A stretch of DNA of 64,000 bases from Pseudarthrobacter psychrotolerans. GTDB taxonomy: Bacteria; Actinomycetota; Actinomycetes; Actinomycetales; Micrococcaceae. Positions 34,631-43,459 of this stretch are shown here, one piece after another; the first letter of the stretch is position 1; the number at the start of each line of letters is the position of its first letter. Both the position numbers and the translations under genes were made by a program. The stretch spans positions 2,108,001-2,172,000 of the forward strand of contig NZ_CP047898.1 of NCBI RefSeq assembly GCF_009911795.1, in the 5' to 3' direction. Under the pieces are notes generated by a model. The model saw only the letters and a program-made list of their open reading frames with translations, did not search any database and was not told where the DNA came from.

Positions 34631-34885
34631 TCAGGCGTCGCCGAGAATCCGTCCGGCCAGCCTTGCCTCGAACTTCACGGCCTGCTCCTCGGTGATCTGG
34701 TTCAGCTGGACCGCCCGCAGCAGGTCCTCGCTCACACCGTCCATGCGGGCCGAGGCATCCGGGACCGGGCTGAAGATGATGGAGGCGGCGACGGCGGCTG
34801 CGGCAACCGAGGTTGCCGCAGTGGCCACGGCGCCGGCGGCTCCGGCGGTGGTTCGGGTGACGTAACGGACGGCGGTGCGTGGCAT
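34631..34885 (-). CDS. Small exported or membrane-associated hypothetical protein
   Basis: The 84-residue product has a basic start (MPRTAVRYVTR) and an Ala/Val/Gly-rich hydrophobic stretch over residues 13-40, which could be a signal peptide or a single membrane anchor, ending near an ASA motif. The C-terminal half (EDLLRAVQLNQITEEQAVKFEARLAGRIL) is helical and charged. A ribosome site AAAGGGAA precedes the ATG. I recognise no family. It is divergent from the yajQ gene. Confidence 0.6.
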   Translation of the reverse strand: MPRTAVRYVTRTTAGAAGAVATAATSVAAAAVAASIIFSPVPDASARMDGVSEDLLRAVQLNQITEEQAVKFEARLAGRILGDA

Positions 34886-35110
34886 GGTGTTCCCTTTCGA
34901 GCTACTTCCAACTCGTTCAACTCTCCATCACCCGGCTTCGTTCCCGCAGTGCGTCCGCTATGAGGGAACTGTGAATCCGGAAACATGCCGATTCCGATCC
35001 AGTGCCGAATCCGCTCCAGCGCCACAGCCGGGCGATCCGTATTAGGCTGGAATACAGCGATCCGCGCCCTGCAGAGCCAATTCAGGGCACCCACCAACAC
35101 AAGGAGAATC

Positions 35111-35599
35111 ATGGCAGGCGATTCAACGTTCGACGTCGTAAGCAAAGTGGACAAGCAGGAAGTGGCCAACGCTCTGAACCAGGCACAGAAGGAACTGGTC
35201 CAGCGCTACGACTTCAAGGGTGTCGGCGCCGAGGTCGATTTCAGCGACGAGAAGATCCTGATGAAGGCGAACTCGGAGGAACGCGTCCTGGCCGTGCTGG
35301 ACGTGCTCCAGTCCAAGCTGATCCGCCGCGGCATCTCGCTGAAGTCCCTGGACACCGGCGAGCCGTACGCATCCGGCAAGGAATTCCGCCTGGAAGCCTC
35401 CATCAAGGAAGGCATCGAGCAGGACCTGGCCAAGAAGATCAACAAGCTGATCCGCGATGAAGGCCCCAAGGGTGTCAAGTCCCAGATCCAGGGCGACGAA
35501 CTCCGCGTCTCGTCAAAGTCCCGCGATGACCTGCAGGCCACCATGGCACTGCTGAAGGGCTTCGACGAGGCAGACCTGCAGTTCGTCAACTTCCGCTAG
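35111..35599 (+). CDS. yajQ: YajQ family cyclic-di-GMP-binding-type protein
   Basis: The 162-residue protein matches the YajQ family across its length: [25 protein letters not shown] at the start, [32 protein letters not shown], and [25 protein letters not shown], ending [16 protein letters not shown]. In Xanthomonas a member binds c-di-GMP and acts with a transcription factor; others bind nucleotides or tRNA, so the role here is open. AAGGAG lies five bases before ATG 35111. Confidence 0.93.
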   Translation: MAGDSTFDVVSKVDKQEVANALNQAQKELVQRYDFKGVGAEVDFSDEKILMKANSEERVLAVLDVLQSKLIRRGISLKSLDTGEPYASGKEFRLEASIKEGIEQDLAKKINKLIRDEGPKGVKSQIQGDELRVSSKSRDDLQATMALLKGFDEADLQFVNFR

Positions 35600-35789
35600 C
35601 TAACACCCCTCCGGGCGTAGGACACGCGATCGGCCTGGGGACCACTGAAGACCCGCGTCCGTAGGCTGGAAGCGCGTCCCAAGCCCGAACCCGCGTCCTG
35701 GGCCGGAAGTACGACGGCGGCGCCCCGGTATGTCAGCTGGCCTCAGTTCAGCGTCTCCTCGGTTCAGTTCGTCTCGGTTCAGCTTGTCC

Positions 35790-36656
35790 TCAGCTAAGCG
35801 GCCGGCCGGCGATCCGTTCCAGCCGGGCGATCCGCTCCTTCATCGGCGGGTGCGTGGCGAACAGCTTGGTCATCGTCCCGCCGCGGAACGGGTTGGCGAT
35901 CATCAGGTGCGAGGTGTTGACCAGCTTCTGCTCCTGCGGCAGCGGCGCGATCCGCACCCCCTGCTCAATCTTGCGCAGGGCTGAGGCGAGCGCCAGCGGA
36001 TCGCCGGTGAGCTCCGAACCGTCCTCGTCGGCGTCGTACTCCCTGGTCCGGGAGATGGCCAGCTGGATCAGCGACGCCGCAAACGGCGCCAAAAGCGCCA
36101 TCGCCAGTATGGCCAGCGGGTTGGAGTTGCGCCGGTCGCCGCCGAAGAACAGCAGCATCTGGCCCACGGACGTGATGACGCCGGCCACCGCGGCTGCCAC
36201 CGAGGACGTGAGGATGTCCCGGTTGTACACGTGCATCAGCTCGTGCCCTAGGACCCCGCGCAGCTCCCGGGCATCGAGCAGCTGCAGGATCCCCTCGGTG
36301 CAGCACACGGCGGCGTTTTTGGGGTTCCGGCCGGTGGCGAACGCGTTCGGGTTCATGGTGGGTGAGAGGTAGATGCGCGGCATCGGCTGGTTGGCCCGGA
36401 CCGAGAGTTCCCGGACAATCTGGTAGAGCTGCGGGGCCTGGGCCTCCGTGACGGGGTAGGCCTGCATGGAGCGGATGGCAATCTTGTCGCTGTTCCAGTA
36501 GCCGTACGCCGTGGTGGCCACGCCGATCAGGGCCATGATCCAGATGGGCGCTGCACTGCGGGTATTGATCCCGATCAAGCCGCCCAGGCCCAGGAGCACC
36601 GCCCACAGGACGCCGAAGAGCGCCGCAGTTTTCAGGCCGTTGTAATGCTTGTGCAC
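35790..36656 (-). CDS. htpX: M48-family membrane metalloprotease HtpX
   Basis: A 288-residue inner-membrane zinc protease for quality control of membrane proteins. Two helices lie near residues 11-50; the zinc motif HELMH is at residues 138-142, followed by two more helices, and a third ligand Glu lies in ISRTREYDADEDG near residue 206. The conserved MNPNAFATGRNPKNAAVCCTEG precedes the active site. The 190 bases downstream of its stop contain only short GGTTCAG-type imperfect repeats (35745-35795). Confidence 0.95.
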   Translation of the reverse strand: MHKHYNGLKTAALFGVLWAVLLGLGGLIGINTRSAAPIWIMALIGVATTAYGYWNSDKIAIRSMQAYPVTEAQAPQLYQIVRELSVRANQPMPRIYLSPTMNPNAFATGRNPKNAAVCCTEGILQLLDARELRGVLGHELMHVYNRDILTSSVAAAVAGVITSVGQMLLFFGGDRRNSNPLAILAMALLAPFAASLIQLAISRTREYDADEDGSELTGDPLALASALRKIEQGVRIAPLPQEQKLVNTSHLMIANPFRGGTMTKLFATHPPMKERIARLERIAGRPLS

Positions 36657-36704
36657 GTCCGGTCCTCCACGTCGCCCTGACTAAGTTGCCAACAAGGCAT
36701 GGTC

Positions 36705-37976
36705 CTAAGGCACCGGGTCACGGGCATCGTACTGCCGGAAGCCCGGCTGCAGCTGTGCCACCAGCCAGGCCACCGCGATGCACAAAACCCCGCCCAGAAG
36801 CAGGACCCAGCCCTCACTCAAAATCTTAGTCCCGACGCCTGCCAGCAGGTCACCCACGCGCGGACCGCCGGCCACCACCACAATGAAGACGCCCTGGAGC
36901 CGTCCCCGCAGGTGGTCCGGCGCGGCGGCCTGCAGGATGGTGTTGCGGAAGACGGCACTGATGGAGTCTGCGATTCCGGCGAGGGCGCAGCACAAAGCCG
37001 CCGGGACCAGCCAAAGGGTGGGCCCGGCGTCGTCCGTCCTTCCTGCCAGGAGCACCACCACGCCGAAGCCGGCAATGGAGGCGCCCCAGCCCATCACCGA
37101 CCACACCACGGCACTCCCCTGCCACCGGACATGGCCGAGCGGCCCCGAAAAGAGACCGGCCAGGAATGCGCCCACCGCGGTGGAGGCCAGCAGGATGCCC
37201 ACTGTGGCTTCGCCGCCGCCGATCATCAGCGCACCGATGGCGGGCATCAGCGCGCGCGGCTGGGCCAGGATCATGGCCACGAGGTCGATGATGAAGGTCA
37301 TCCGCAGGTTGGGCCGGGTGCCCAGGAACCGGAACCCTTCGATCACAGACCGCATGCCGGCCCGCCCGGCGCTCGCTGAAGGCGGCATGGAAGGCAGCCT
37401 GTAGACCGCCCAGAGCACAAACGCGAAGCTGATGAAGTCGATGGTGTAGGTCCAGCCGAAGCCCACCCATGCCACCAGCAATCCCGCCAGCAGGGGTCCC
37501 ACTGTCATGGCCAACCCGAACGAAATCATGTTGAGCGCGTTGGCTGCGGGCAGCAGTTCCTTGCGGATCAGCGTGGGGATGATGGCACTGCGGGCCGGCT
37601 GGTTGATGGCCAGGGCGCCGCTTTGCAGCGCCACCAGGAGGTAGAGGACCCAGACGTTGCCCAGCTGCAGCCATGACTGAAGCGCGATCAGGCCGGTGGT
37701 CAGCCACAGGACAGAGGTTGCCAGGAGCACCACTGTGCGGCGGTTGTGGGAATCGGCGATGGACCCGCCCAGCAGGCCGCCGAACACCAGTGGCACCAGC
37801 GCAAACACACCCAGCAGGCCCACATAGAAACTGTCCTGCGTGAGCCGGTACACCTCCAGGCTCACGGCCACCAGCGTGAGCTGGCTCCCCACGGCCGAAA
37901 CGGCGGAGCCCAGCCAGAGCCGGCGGAAGGCCGGGCTCTCCCGGAGCGGTCTGATATCGGCCAGCAGTTTCCCCAC
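36705..37976 (-). CDS. MFS exporter (DHA3/EntS-like)
   Basis: The 423-residue protein has twelve predicted helices and the N-terminal pattern of DHA3 exporters: LRESPAFRRLWLGSAVSAVGSQLTLVAVSLEVYRLT, then GSIADSHNRRTVVL as the motif A loop. LQSGALAINQPARSAIIPTLI and AAAPDHLRGRLQGVF are also family hallmarks. EntS exports enterobactin, MefA exports macrolides; the cargo here is unknown. It ends 48 bases before the htpX start but each may have its own promoter. Confidence 0.88.
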   Translation of the reverse strand: MGKLLADIRPLRESPAFRRLWLGSAVSAVGSQLTLVAVSLEVYRLTQDSFYVGLLGVFALVPLVFGGLLGGSIADSHNRRTVVLLATSVLWLTTGLIALQSWLQLGNVWVLYLLVALQSGALAINQPARSAIIPTLIRKELLPAANALNMISFGLAMTVGPLLAGLLVAWVGFGWTYTIDFISFAFVLWAVYRLPSMPPSASAGRAGMRSVIEGFRFLGTRPNLRMTFIIDLVAMILAQPRALMPAIGALMIGGGEATVGILLASTAVGAFLAGLFSGPLGHVRWQGSAVVWSVMGWGASIAGFGVVVLLAGRTDDAGPTLWLVPAALCCALAGIADSISAVFRNTILQAAAPDHLRGRLQGVFIVVVAGGPRVGDLLAGVGTKILSEGWVLLLGGVLCIAVAWLVAQLQPGFRQYDARDPVP

Positions 37977-38054
37977 CTTGCAACCCTAATGGCGCCGCAG
38001 TGTCCTGTTCTGTCACACGCTTGGTATCCTCAGGCGGGGGAAAGGAACCGGCTT

Positions 38055-38882
38055 ATGAATGTGTCCAGGCGGCTGCTTTTTGCCTCGGCTTTCTGGGAGG
38101 GTGCCCGGCCCCGGACTGCCCTGAACGCCGGCCATCTCCTGATCCGGCTCACCAATCCGGCCATCGCGTTCGATCTCCGCTCGGCCACCGACTGGCTGCA
38201 CTGCCACAGCATTGCGCGGCAGGCCCTTGCCGAGGTTCTGGGTGCCAGCCGCTGCACTGTGGTGTTTGCGCACCGGTGGCACCCCATCGGAGCGGCCATC
38301 GGCGAACCGGAGGTGGAGTCCTCCACCCCCACGTTCCATGTGTTCGGGCGCTGGGACGCCGAGCCGGTCACGCCCGGCGAACAGCTGCGCCTTCCCGCGC
38401 AACGCCGGGTGCCGGCCGGCGCGGAAGAGCTCAAAGACTACGACGGCGGCCTCCGCGCCGCCCTGCGCCGGCTGTCTGTGGAGCAACAGGGAGCCGCGAG
38501 ACGGCAGTTCGCGGCAATGCCGGCGAGCGGGACTGCCGCGAAGTGCCATCTCGAGGACCCGGCCCCGCGGGTGGACCCCACCCTCCCCGAACTCGTTACC
38601 AGGGCACCGCAGGTCAGGGCCGGCGCGCACCACACCATACTCTCCCCGGCGTTGCCGCCGGCGCCGGGCGGACCCGGCCTGACACCCGGCCAGCTGCTGG
38701 CGCTGGCCGGGGCCGTCCAGGGCCTGACCGAACGCCCCGGCGTGACCGGACTGAGCGGTGTAGTGCCGGAGCCCGGACCCGGCGGGCTCGAAGTCCACGC
38801 CATGGGCCGCTCGGCAGGAGAATCGGTCAACCCCATGCAGGAATTCCTGGATTTGCCGAAGGTAAGCCAAGCCTTATTGTGA
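38055..38882 (+). CDS. Unidentified 275-residue protein carrying an in-frame palindrome
   Basis: I do not recognise this family. The frame begins MNVSRRLLFASAFWEG with AAAGGA upstream, and includes AFDLRSATDWLHCHSIARQALAEVLGASRCTVVFAHRWHPIG and TFHVFGRWDAEPVTPGEQL. Four histidines and a cysteine fall in the first third. No membrane segment or signal peptide is seen. Palindrome A copy 2 is embedded at 38497-38553 and adds exactly 19 codons (around RRQFAAMPASGTAAKCHLE), after which the frame continues for over 100 codons that are Pro/Gly-rich. The stop TGA lies within the operator of the next gene. The downstream half is less certain to be coding. Confidence 0.6.
   Translation: MNVSRRLLFASAFWEGARPRTALNAGHLLIRLTNPAIAFDLRSATDWLHCHSIARQALAEVLGASRCTVVFAHRWHPIGAAIGEPEVESSTPTFHVFGRWDAEPVTPGEQLRLPAQRRVPAGAEELKDYDGGLRAALRRLSVEQQGAARRQFAAMPASGTAAKCHLEDPAPRVDPTLPELVTRAPQVRAGAHHTILSPALPPAPGGPGLTPGQLLALAGAVQGLTERPGVTGLSGVVPEPGPGGLEVHAMGRSAGESVNPMQEFLDLPKVSQALL
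38497..38553. repeat. Palindrome family A, copy 2 (57 bp) inside a reading frame
   Basis: Two 22-base arms (38497-38518 and 38532-38553) match at 19 positions around a 13-base loop, the same dimensions as copy 1 near 19816. The right arm ACTGCCGCGAAGTGCCATCTCG-type sequence differs from copy 1 by one base (G for A). Its 57 bp equal 19 codons, so the host frame stays open. Confidence 0.85.
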
Positions 38883-38896
38883 TCGACTCATAATAA
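38874..38896. promoter_or_regulatory. Fur/PerR-type operator before the fur gene
   Basis: TTATTGTGA, TCGAC, TCATAATAA forms nine-base arms with eight complementary pairs and is AT-rich in GC-rich surroundings, as for FurA boxes. It lies 17 bases before the fur start, so autoregulation is likely. It overlaps the stop codon of the upstream frame. Confidence 0.75.
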
Positions 38897-38912
38897 GTGG
38901 TTCAATAGAAGC

Positions 38913-39398
38913 ATGATGGAACACTTTGACGGCCACGACGCATGGGCTGCCGCCCTGCGTGCCCACGGCCGCCGGGTGACCAAGCAGCGGCTCGCCGTGC
39001 TGACCGCCGTCGAACATCACCCCCACTCCCCTGCGGAGAGCATCCTGGCCGCGGCGCGCGCCGAACTTCCCGAACTGACGGCACAATCGGTCTATGTGGT
39101 CCTGGGCGACCTGACCGATCTGCACATGCTGCGCCGCTTCGAGCCCCCGCATTCCCCGGCCTTGTATGAGACCCGCGTCGGTGACAACCACCACCACGCC
39201 ATCTGCATCAGCTGTGGCCGCGTGGAGGACGTCGAATGCGCCGTCGGGCACGCGCCGTGCCTCACCCCGCACTGGGATGAGGGCTCCAAGCCGATGACCA
39301 TCCAGATCGCCGACGTGATGTACCAGGGCATCTGCCAGGACTGCCAAGCGTCCCAAAAACTTCCTTCTGAACGTCCCTCACAAGTAATCGAGAAATAG
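38913..39398 (+). CDS. furA: Fur-family regulator (FurA/CatR-type peroxide sensor)
   Basis: A 161-residue DNA-binding metalloregulator. The winged helix reads RAHGRRVTKQRLAVLTAVEHHPHSPAESILAAA and LPELTAQSVYVVLGDLTDLHMLRRF. The metal region includes GDNHHHAICISCGRVEDVEC with a CxxC, and a second CxxC near the C terminus (GICQDCQ) for structural zinc. It is followed seven bases later by the catalase gene, the FurA-katG/CatR-catA arrangement of Actinobacteria, which indicates peroxide-responsive repression of both. An ATG also occurs one codon later. Confidence 0.92.
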   Translation: MMEHFDGHDAWAAALRAHGRRVTKQRLAVLTAVEHHPHSPAESILAAARAELPELTAQSVYVVLGDLTDLHMLRRFEPPHSPALYETRVGDNHHHAICISCGRVEDVECAVGHAPCLTPHWDEGSKPMTIQIADVMYQGICQDCQASQKLPSERPSQVIEK

Positions 39399-39405
39399 GA
39401 GAAAA

Positions 39406-40893
39406 ATGACTGCGAACATCTCAACAACCCAGTCCGGCGCGCCCGTCACTTCCGACGCGCACGCACAGTCCGTCGGTGCCGACGGCGCCATCATCCTCAC
39501 GGACCACTACCTGATCGAAAAGCTCGCCCAGTTCAACCGCGAGCGCGTGCCGGAGCGCGTAGTGCACGCCAAGGGCGGCGGCGCGTTCGGTACGTTCAAG
39601 GCGACCTCGGACATCTCCAAGTACACCAAGGCCGCGTTCCTGCAGCCGGGCGCTGAGACCGAGATGCTGATCCGCTTCTCCTCCGTCGCCGGTGAAGCAG
39701 GCTCCCCGGACACCTGGCGCGACCCCCGCGGTTTCGCCGTCAAGTTCTACACCTCCGAGGGCAACTACGACCTCGTGGGCAACAACACCCCCGTCTTCTT
39801 CATCCGCGACGGCATCAAGTTCCCGGACTTCATCCACTCCCAGAAGCGCCTCCCGGGCACCCACTTGCGCGACGCCGACATGCAGTGGGACTTCTGGACC
39901 CTGTCCCCCGAGTCCGCACACCAGGTCACCTGGCTCATGGGCGACCGCGGCCTGCCGGCCTCCTGGCGTGAAATGCAGGGCTACGGCTCGCACACCTACC
40001 AGTGGATCAACGCCGAGGGCGAGCGCTTCTGGGTCAAGTACCACTTCCAGTCCAACCAGGGCGTCAAGACCATGTCCGGTGACCAGGCTGAAGAGCTGGC
40101 CGGCTCGGACGCGGACTTCTACATCCGCGACCTGCAGGACAACATTGCCGAGGGCAACTTCCCGTCCTGGGAACTGCACGTCCAGGTCATGCCGTACGAA
40201 GACGCCAAGACCTACCGCTTCAACCCGTTCGACCTCACCAAGGTGTGGGCGCACTCGGACTACCCGCTGATCCACGTGGGCACCATGGAGCTGAATAAGA
40301 ACCCGGAGAACTACTTCGCGCAGATCGAGCAGGCCACCTTCGCGCCGTCGAACTTCGTGCCGGGCATCGCAGCTTCGCCGGACAAGATGCTGCAGGCCCG
40401 CATCTTCTCCTACGCCGACGCACACCGCTACCGCGTGGGCACCAACCACGCGCAGATCCCGGTGAACCAGCCGAAGAACCAGGTCAACAACTACAGCCAG
40501 GACGGCGCCGGGCGCTACCACTTCAACGCCCCGTCCGTCCCGGTGTACGCCCCGAACTCCTTCAACGGCCCCGCTGCCGTTGAGCCGGCTTCCCCGGCCG
40601 GCGGCTGGGAGAACGACGGCGAGCTCACGCTCTCCGCACACTCGCTGCACGCCGAGGACGGCGACTTCGTCCAGGCCGGCACGCTGTACCGCGAGGTGTT
40701 CGACGACGGCGCCAAGGCCCGTCTGCTGGACACCATCACCGGTGCTGTGGGCGGCGTGAAGAACGCCGAGATCAAGGAACGTGCCATCCAGTACTGGACC
40801 AACGTGGACGACGAACTCGGCGCCAAGCTGCGCGCCAACCTGGGTGCGGGCTCCACTGACTCCAACGCCGAGGCTGCCAACAAGATCGGCTAA
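39406..40893 (+). CDS. katA: Catalase (haem, monofunctional)
   Basis: A 495-residue clade-3-size catalase that splits hydrogen peroxide in the cytosol. The distal histidine is H54 in ERVVHAKGGGAFG, the catalytic asparagine is about N127 in YDLVGNNTPVFFIRD, and the proximal haem ligand is Y336 in ARIFSYADAHRYRVG. The NADPH-binding region and C-terminal helices are intact. GGAG lies just before the ATG. It is cotranscribed with the upstream Fur gene and ends at a strong terminator. Confidence 0.97.
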   Translation: MTANISTTQSGAPVTSDAHAQSVGADGAIILTDHYLIEKLAQFNRERVPERVVHAKGGGAFGTFKATSDISKYTKAAFLQPGAETEMLIRFSSVAGEAGSPDTWRDPRGFAVKFYTSEGNYDLVGNNTPVFFIRDGIKFPDFIHSQKRLPGTHLRDADMQWDFWTLSPESAHQVTWLMGDRGLPASWREMQGYGSHTYQWINAEGERFWVKYHFQSNQGVKTMSGDQAEELAGSDADFYIRDLQDNIAEGNFPSWELHVQVMPYEDAKTYRFNPFDLTKVWAHSDYPLIHVGTMELNKNPENYFAQIEQATFAPSNFVPGIAASPDKMLQARIFSYADAHRYRVGTNHAQIPVNQPKNQVNNYSQDGAGRYHFNAPSVPVYAPNSFNGPAAVEPASPAGGWENDGELTLSAHSLHAEDGDFVQAGTLYREVFDDGAKARLLDTITGAVGGVKNAEIKERAIQYWTNVDDELGAKLRANLGAGSTDSNAEAANKIG

Positions 40894-40907
40894 CCAGCTC
40901 CAGACAA

Positions 40908-40948
40908 AAGAAGACCCCGCCATGGAATTCCGTGGCGGGGTCTTTTTT
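40908..40948. terminator. Bidirectional terminator between katA and the ABC operon
   Basis: An 11-bp stem AGACCCCGCCA/TGGCGGGGTCT has TTTTTT at 40943-40948 on the plus strand and an AAAAG run on the other side. It lies between two convergent genes and should end both. Confidence 0.92.
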
Positions 40949-40964
40949 GTTGTGCTGTAAGTGG

Positions 40965-41857
40965 CTAGGCGACGTCGGCATCAGAGGGCGCCGCCGTCGT
41001 CGGGCCCGCCGCGGAGGTGCCTGCCGCAGCAGTCGATCCTGCCGCCGCGGGCCGATGACCCTTCTTGGCAAGCTGGATCTGCTCGTACACGTGGTGGCGG
41101 AGCTCGGTGAAGCGCGGCAGAGACCTGGTGTTGAGCTGGTCCCGGTCGTCTGGGAGGTCGATCACGATGTCCTCCTGGATGACTGTCGGAGAGGACGACA
41201 GGATGATGACGCGTTCGCCGAGGTAGATGGATTCGTCGATGTCGTGGGTAACGAAGAGCACGGTCACGCCGAGCTTCTTCCAGACCACCCGGATCAAGTC
41301 CTCCAGATCCGCCCGGGTCTGTGCGTCCACGGCCGCGAAGGGTTCGTCCATCAGCAGGACCTCGGGCTGATAGGCGATGGCGCGGGCAATCGCCACGCGC
41401 TGCTGCATGCCGCCGGAGAGCTGCCAGGGGTAGGAGCGCGGAACGTGGGACAGGCCCACGGCCTCCAGGGCTTCGTCCACGAGCCTGTCGCGTTCAGCCT
41501 TCGGCACGCCCTGGTTCTTCAGCGGCAGATCAACGTTTTCCCGGACCCGCATCCAGGGGAACAGCGACCGGCCGTATTCCTGGAACACCACGGCCATCTT
41601 CTTCGGCGGTCCGGACACGCGTTTGCCGTCGAGGAGCACCTCTCCCTCGGTGGGGCCATCAACCCGGAGATGCACTTGAGGAGTGTCGTCTTGCCCGAGC
41701 CGGAGGGACCCACGAGGCAGGCCAGCTCGCCGGCGCGAAGATCGAAGGTGAGGTTACGCACAGCTTCGATGTCCCCGCCGTCGGTCTGGTACACCTTCTT
41801 CAGGCCGCGGACCGAGAGCATCGCTTCTTGGGCCGGGCGGGTGGTGTCAGGCTGCAT
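40965..41857 (-). CDS. ABC transporter ATP-binding protein, SsuB/TauB type (frameshifted as read)
   Basis: An ATPase of about 297 residues for the importer encoded upstream. Walker A is GPSGSGKTT, the Q-loop is VVFQEYGRSLFPWM, the signature is LSGGMQQRVAIARAIAYQP, Walker B is VLLMDEPFAAVDAQT and the H-loop is FVTHDIDESIYL. An Ala-rich C-terminal tail follows. As written, the frame breaks near 41652-41655: GLMAP should continue TEGEVLLDG, which needs a fifth base in the GGGG run. All motifs are canonical on both sides, so error is likelier than decay. It overlaps the permease gene by eleven bases. Confidence 0.9.
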
Positions 41858-42620
41858 TTTCTACCTCTTTCTGGCCGTGGTACCAGCGCAGGATATTCCG
41901 CTCGGCCCACTGGAAGATGAACGACAGGCCCACGCCCAGCAGACCGAGCACCACGATGCCGGACCACATTTCCGGAATGGCGAAGGAGCGCTGGAACTGG
42001 ACGATGGTGAAGCCAAGCCCCGAGGACGAGGCGAACATCTCGGAGATGACCATCAGGATCAGCCCCAGGGACAATGACTGGCGCACGCCGGCCATGATCT
42101 GCGGGCTGGCCGAAGGCAGCACCAGATACCTGATCCGGGCCCAGCCGTCGATGCCGTAGGTGTGGGCCGAGTCCGAGAGGACCCCGTCCACGGCGCGGAC
42201 CCCTTCGATGGTGTTCAGCAGCACCGGCCAGACGCAGCCAGAGATGATGACCGCCACCTTCATGGAGTCCGTGATGCCCATCAGCAGGATCAGGACCGGG
42301 ACCAGGACGGGCGGCGGGATGGCGCGGAAGAACTCCAGCACCGGTTCCAGCAGGGCACGGAGCCATCTGACCGAGCCGATCAGGACACCGCCGACGACGC
42401 CGATCACGATCGCCGCAGCGACGCCCACCACCAGCCTGCCGATGCTGGGCAGCACGTCGGAGAAGAAGCGGGGACCGAACCAGACCTCACCGAATTTCCC
42501 GACCAGGGTGGCCGGGGTGGGGACAAAGAAGTTGACCGCCCCGAGGGTCGAGGCCCACCAGAGTAGGACCAGCAGGACGGGCAGTGCCAGTAGGTAGCCG
42601 AGGGTTGTCAGGGCTTTCAT
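41847..42620 (-). CDS. ABC transporter permease, SsuC/TauC type
   Basis: A 257-residue inner-membrane subunit with about six helices. The DSAHTYGIDGWARIRYLVLPSASPQI segment is the EAA-type coupling loop. LEFFRAIPPPVLVPVLILLMG is the characteristic helix of nitrate/sulfonate/taurine permeases. It overlaps the second permease by four bases, so the importer has two different permeases forming a heterodimer. Confidence 0.9.
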   Translation of the reverse strand: MKALTTLGYLLALPVLLVLLWWASTLGAVNFFVPTPATLVGKFGEVWFGPRFFSDVLPSIGRLVVGVAAAIVIGVVGGVLIGSVRWLRALLEPVLEFFRAIPPPVLVPVLILLMGITDSMKVAVIISGCVWPVLLNTIEGVRAVDGVLSDSAHTYGIDGWARIRYLVLPSASPQIMAGVRQSLSLGLILMVISEMFASSSGLGFTIVQFQRSFAIPEMWSGIVVLGLLGVGLSFIFQWAERNILRWYHGQKEVENAA

Positions 42621-43459
42621 ACGATCACCTCGGAACGGACGGAGGAATGCCAGGACAGGGTCTTCTTCTCGATGAAGCGCATCAGGGCGTTGATCAGCAC
42701 GCCGATCAGGCCGGTGGCCAGCACGAGGGCATACATGCCGGAGATGGCGCCGCCGGACTGGGCAAGGGCGATTTCCCGGCCGAGGCCAGGCGAGCCGATC
42801 ACCAGTTCCGCCGTGATGGCCAGGACCAGTGCCACGGTGGCGGCCAGCCGGACGCCGGTCATCAGGTAGGGCAGGGCGGTGGGGAAAACGACGTAGCGGA
42901 TCCGAGCCATCCGGCCCAGGCCGTATGTCTTCGCGGTATTGTTGGCCACCATGTCGACGTCGGCCACACCATAGAGCACTTGGATCAGGACCTGCCAGAA
43001 GGCAGCGTAGGTGATCAGCATGAGGGACGACTCAATCTTCACGCCGAAGAGCAGCACCGCCAGTGGGATCAGGGCCACCGAAGGGATGGGCCGCAGGAAC
43101 TCCACCGTGGAGTTGGTCGCTTTCCGCAGGAAGTCACTGGAGCCGATGACGAAACCCAGCAGCACGGCCAGGGCGACGGCAATGACGAGTCCCAGGAACC
43201 AGGCCGTCATGGTTTCGCCGACAGAGATCCAGAATGCGGTCAGGCCGAAGTCCCGGGCCAGCGCCACAATGACCTCGCTGGCCGGCGGGAGGAAGCGTTC
43301 ATTGATGATGCCGAGGCGGGGAATGAGCTCCCACGTAGCAAGGAAACCCACGATTCCGGCCAGGCCGAGCAACTGTTTTACCGGCAGCCTGCGGACAGAC
43401 CGGCGGCCCCGCCCCACACTGGGGACGGGACCTCCGGAAGCTATTGCGTCTGAACTCAC
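42617..43459 (-). CDS. ABC transporter permease, SsuC/TauC type
   Basis: A 280-residue paralogue of the neighbouring permease with a longer basic N-terminal tail. VEFLRPIPSVALIPLAVLLFG and NTAKTYGLGRMARIRYVVFPTALPYL are the matching helix and coupling loop. It overlaps the binding-protein gene by four bases. Paired unlike permeases are seen in some aromatic or cyclic-compound importers of this family; substrate is not assignable. Confidence 0.9.
   Translation of the reverse strand: MSSDAIASGGPVPSVGRGRRSVRRLPVKQLLGLAGIVGFLATWELIPRLGIINERFLPPASEVIVALARDFGLTAFWISVGETMTAWFLGLVIAVALAVLLGFVIGSSDFLRKATNSTVEFLRPIPSVALIPLAVLLFGVKIESSLMLITYAAFWQVLIQVLYGVADVDMVANNTAKTYGLGRMARIRYVVFPTALPYLMTGVRLAATVALVLAITAELVIGSPGLGREIALAQSGGAISGMYALVLATGLIGVLINALMRFIEKKTLSWHSSVRSEVIV

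Noticed and set aside
35740..35795. CRISPR-like short repeats after htpX
   Set aside because: The CTCGGTTCAG-type units are only about 15 bases, imperfect, and have no spacers.
39421..40923. 500-codon minus-strand frame opposite catalase
   Set aside because: Mirror frame of the catalase gene, Val/Arg/Gly-rich, no motifs.
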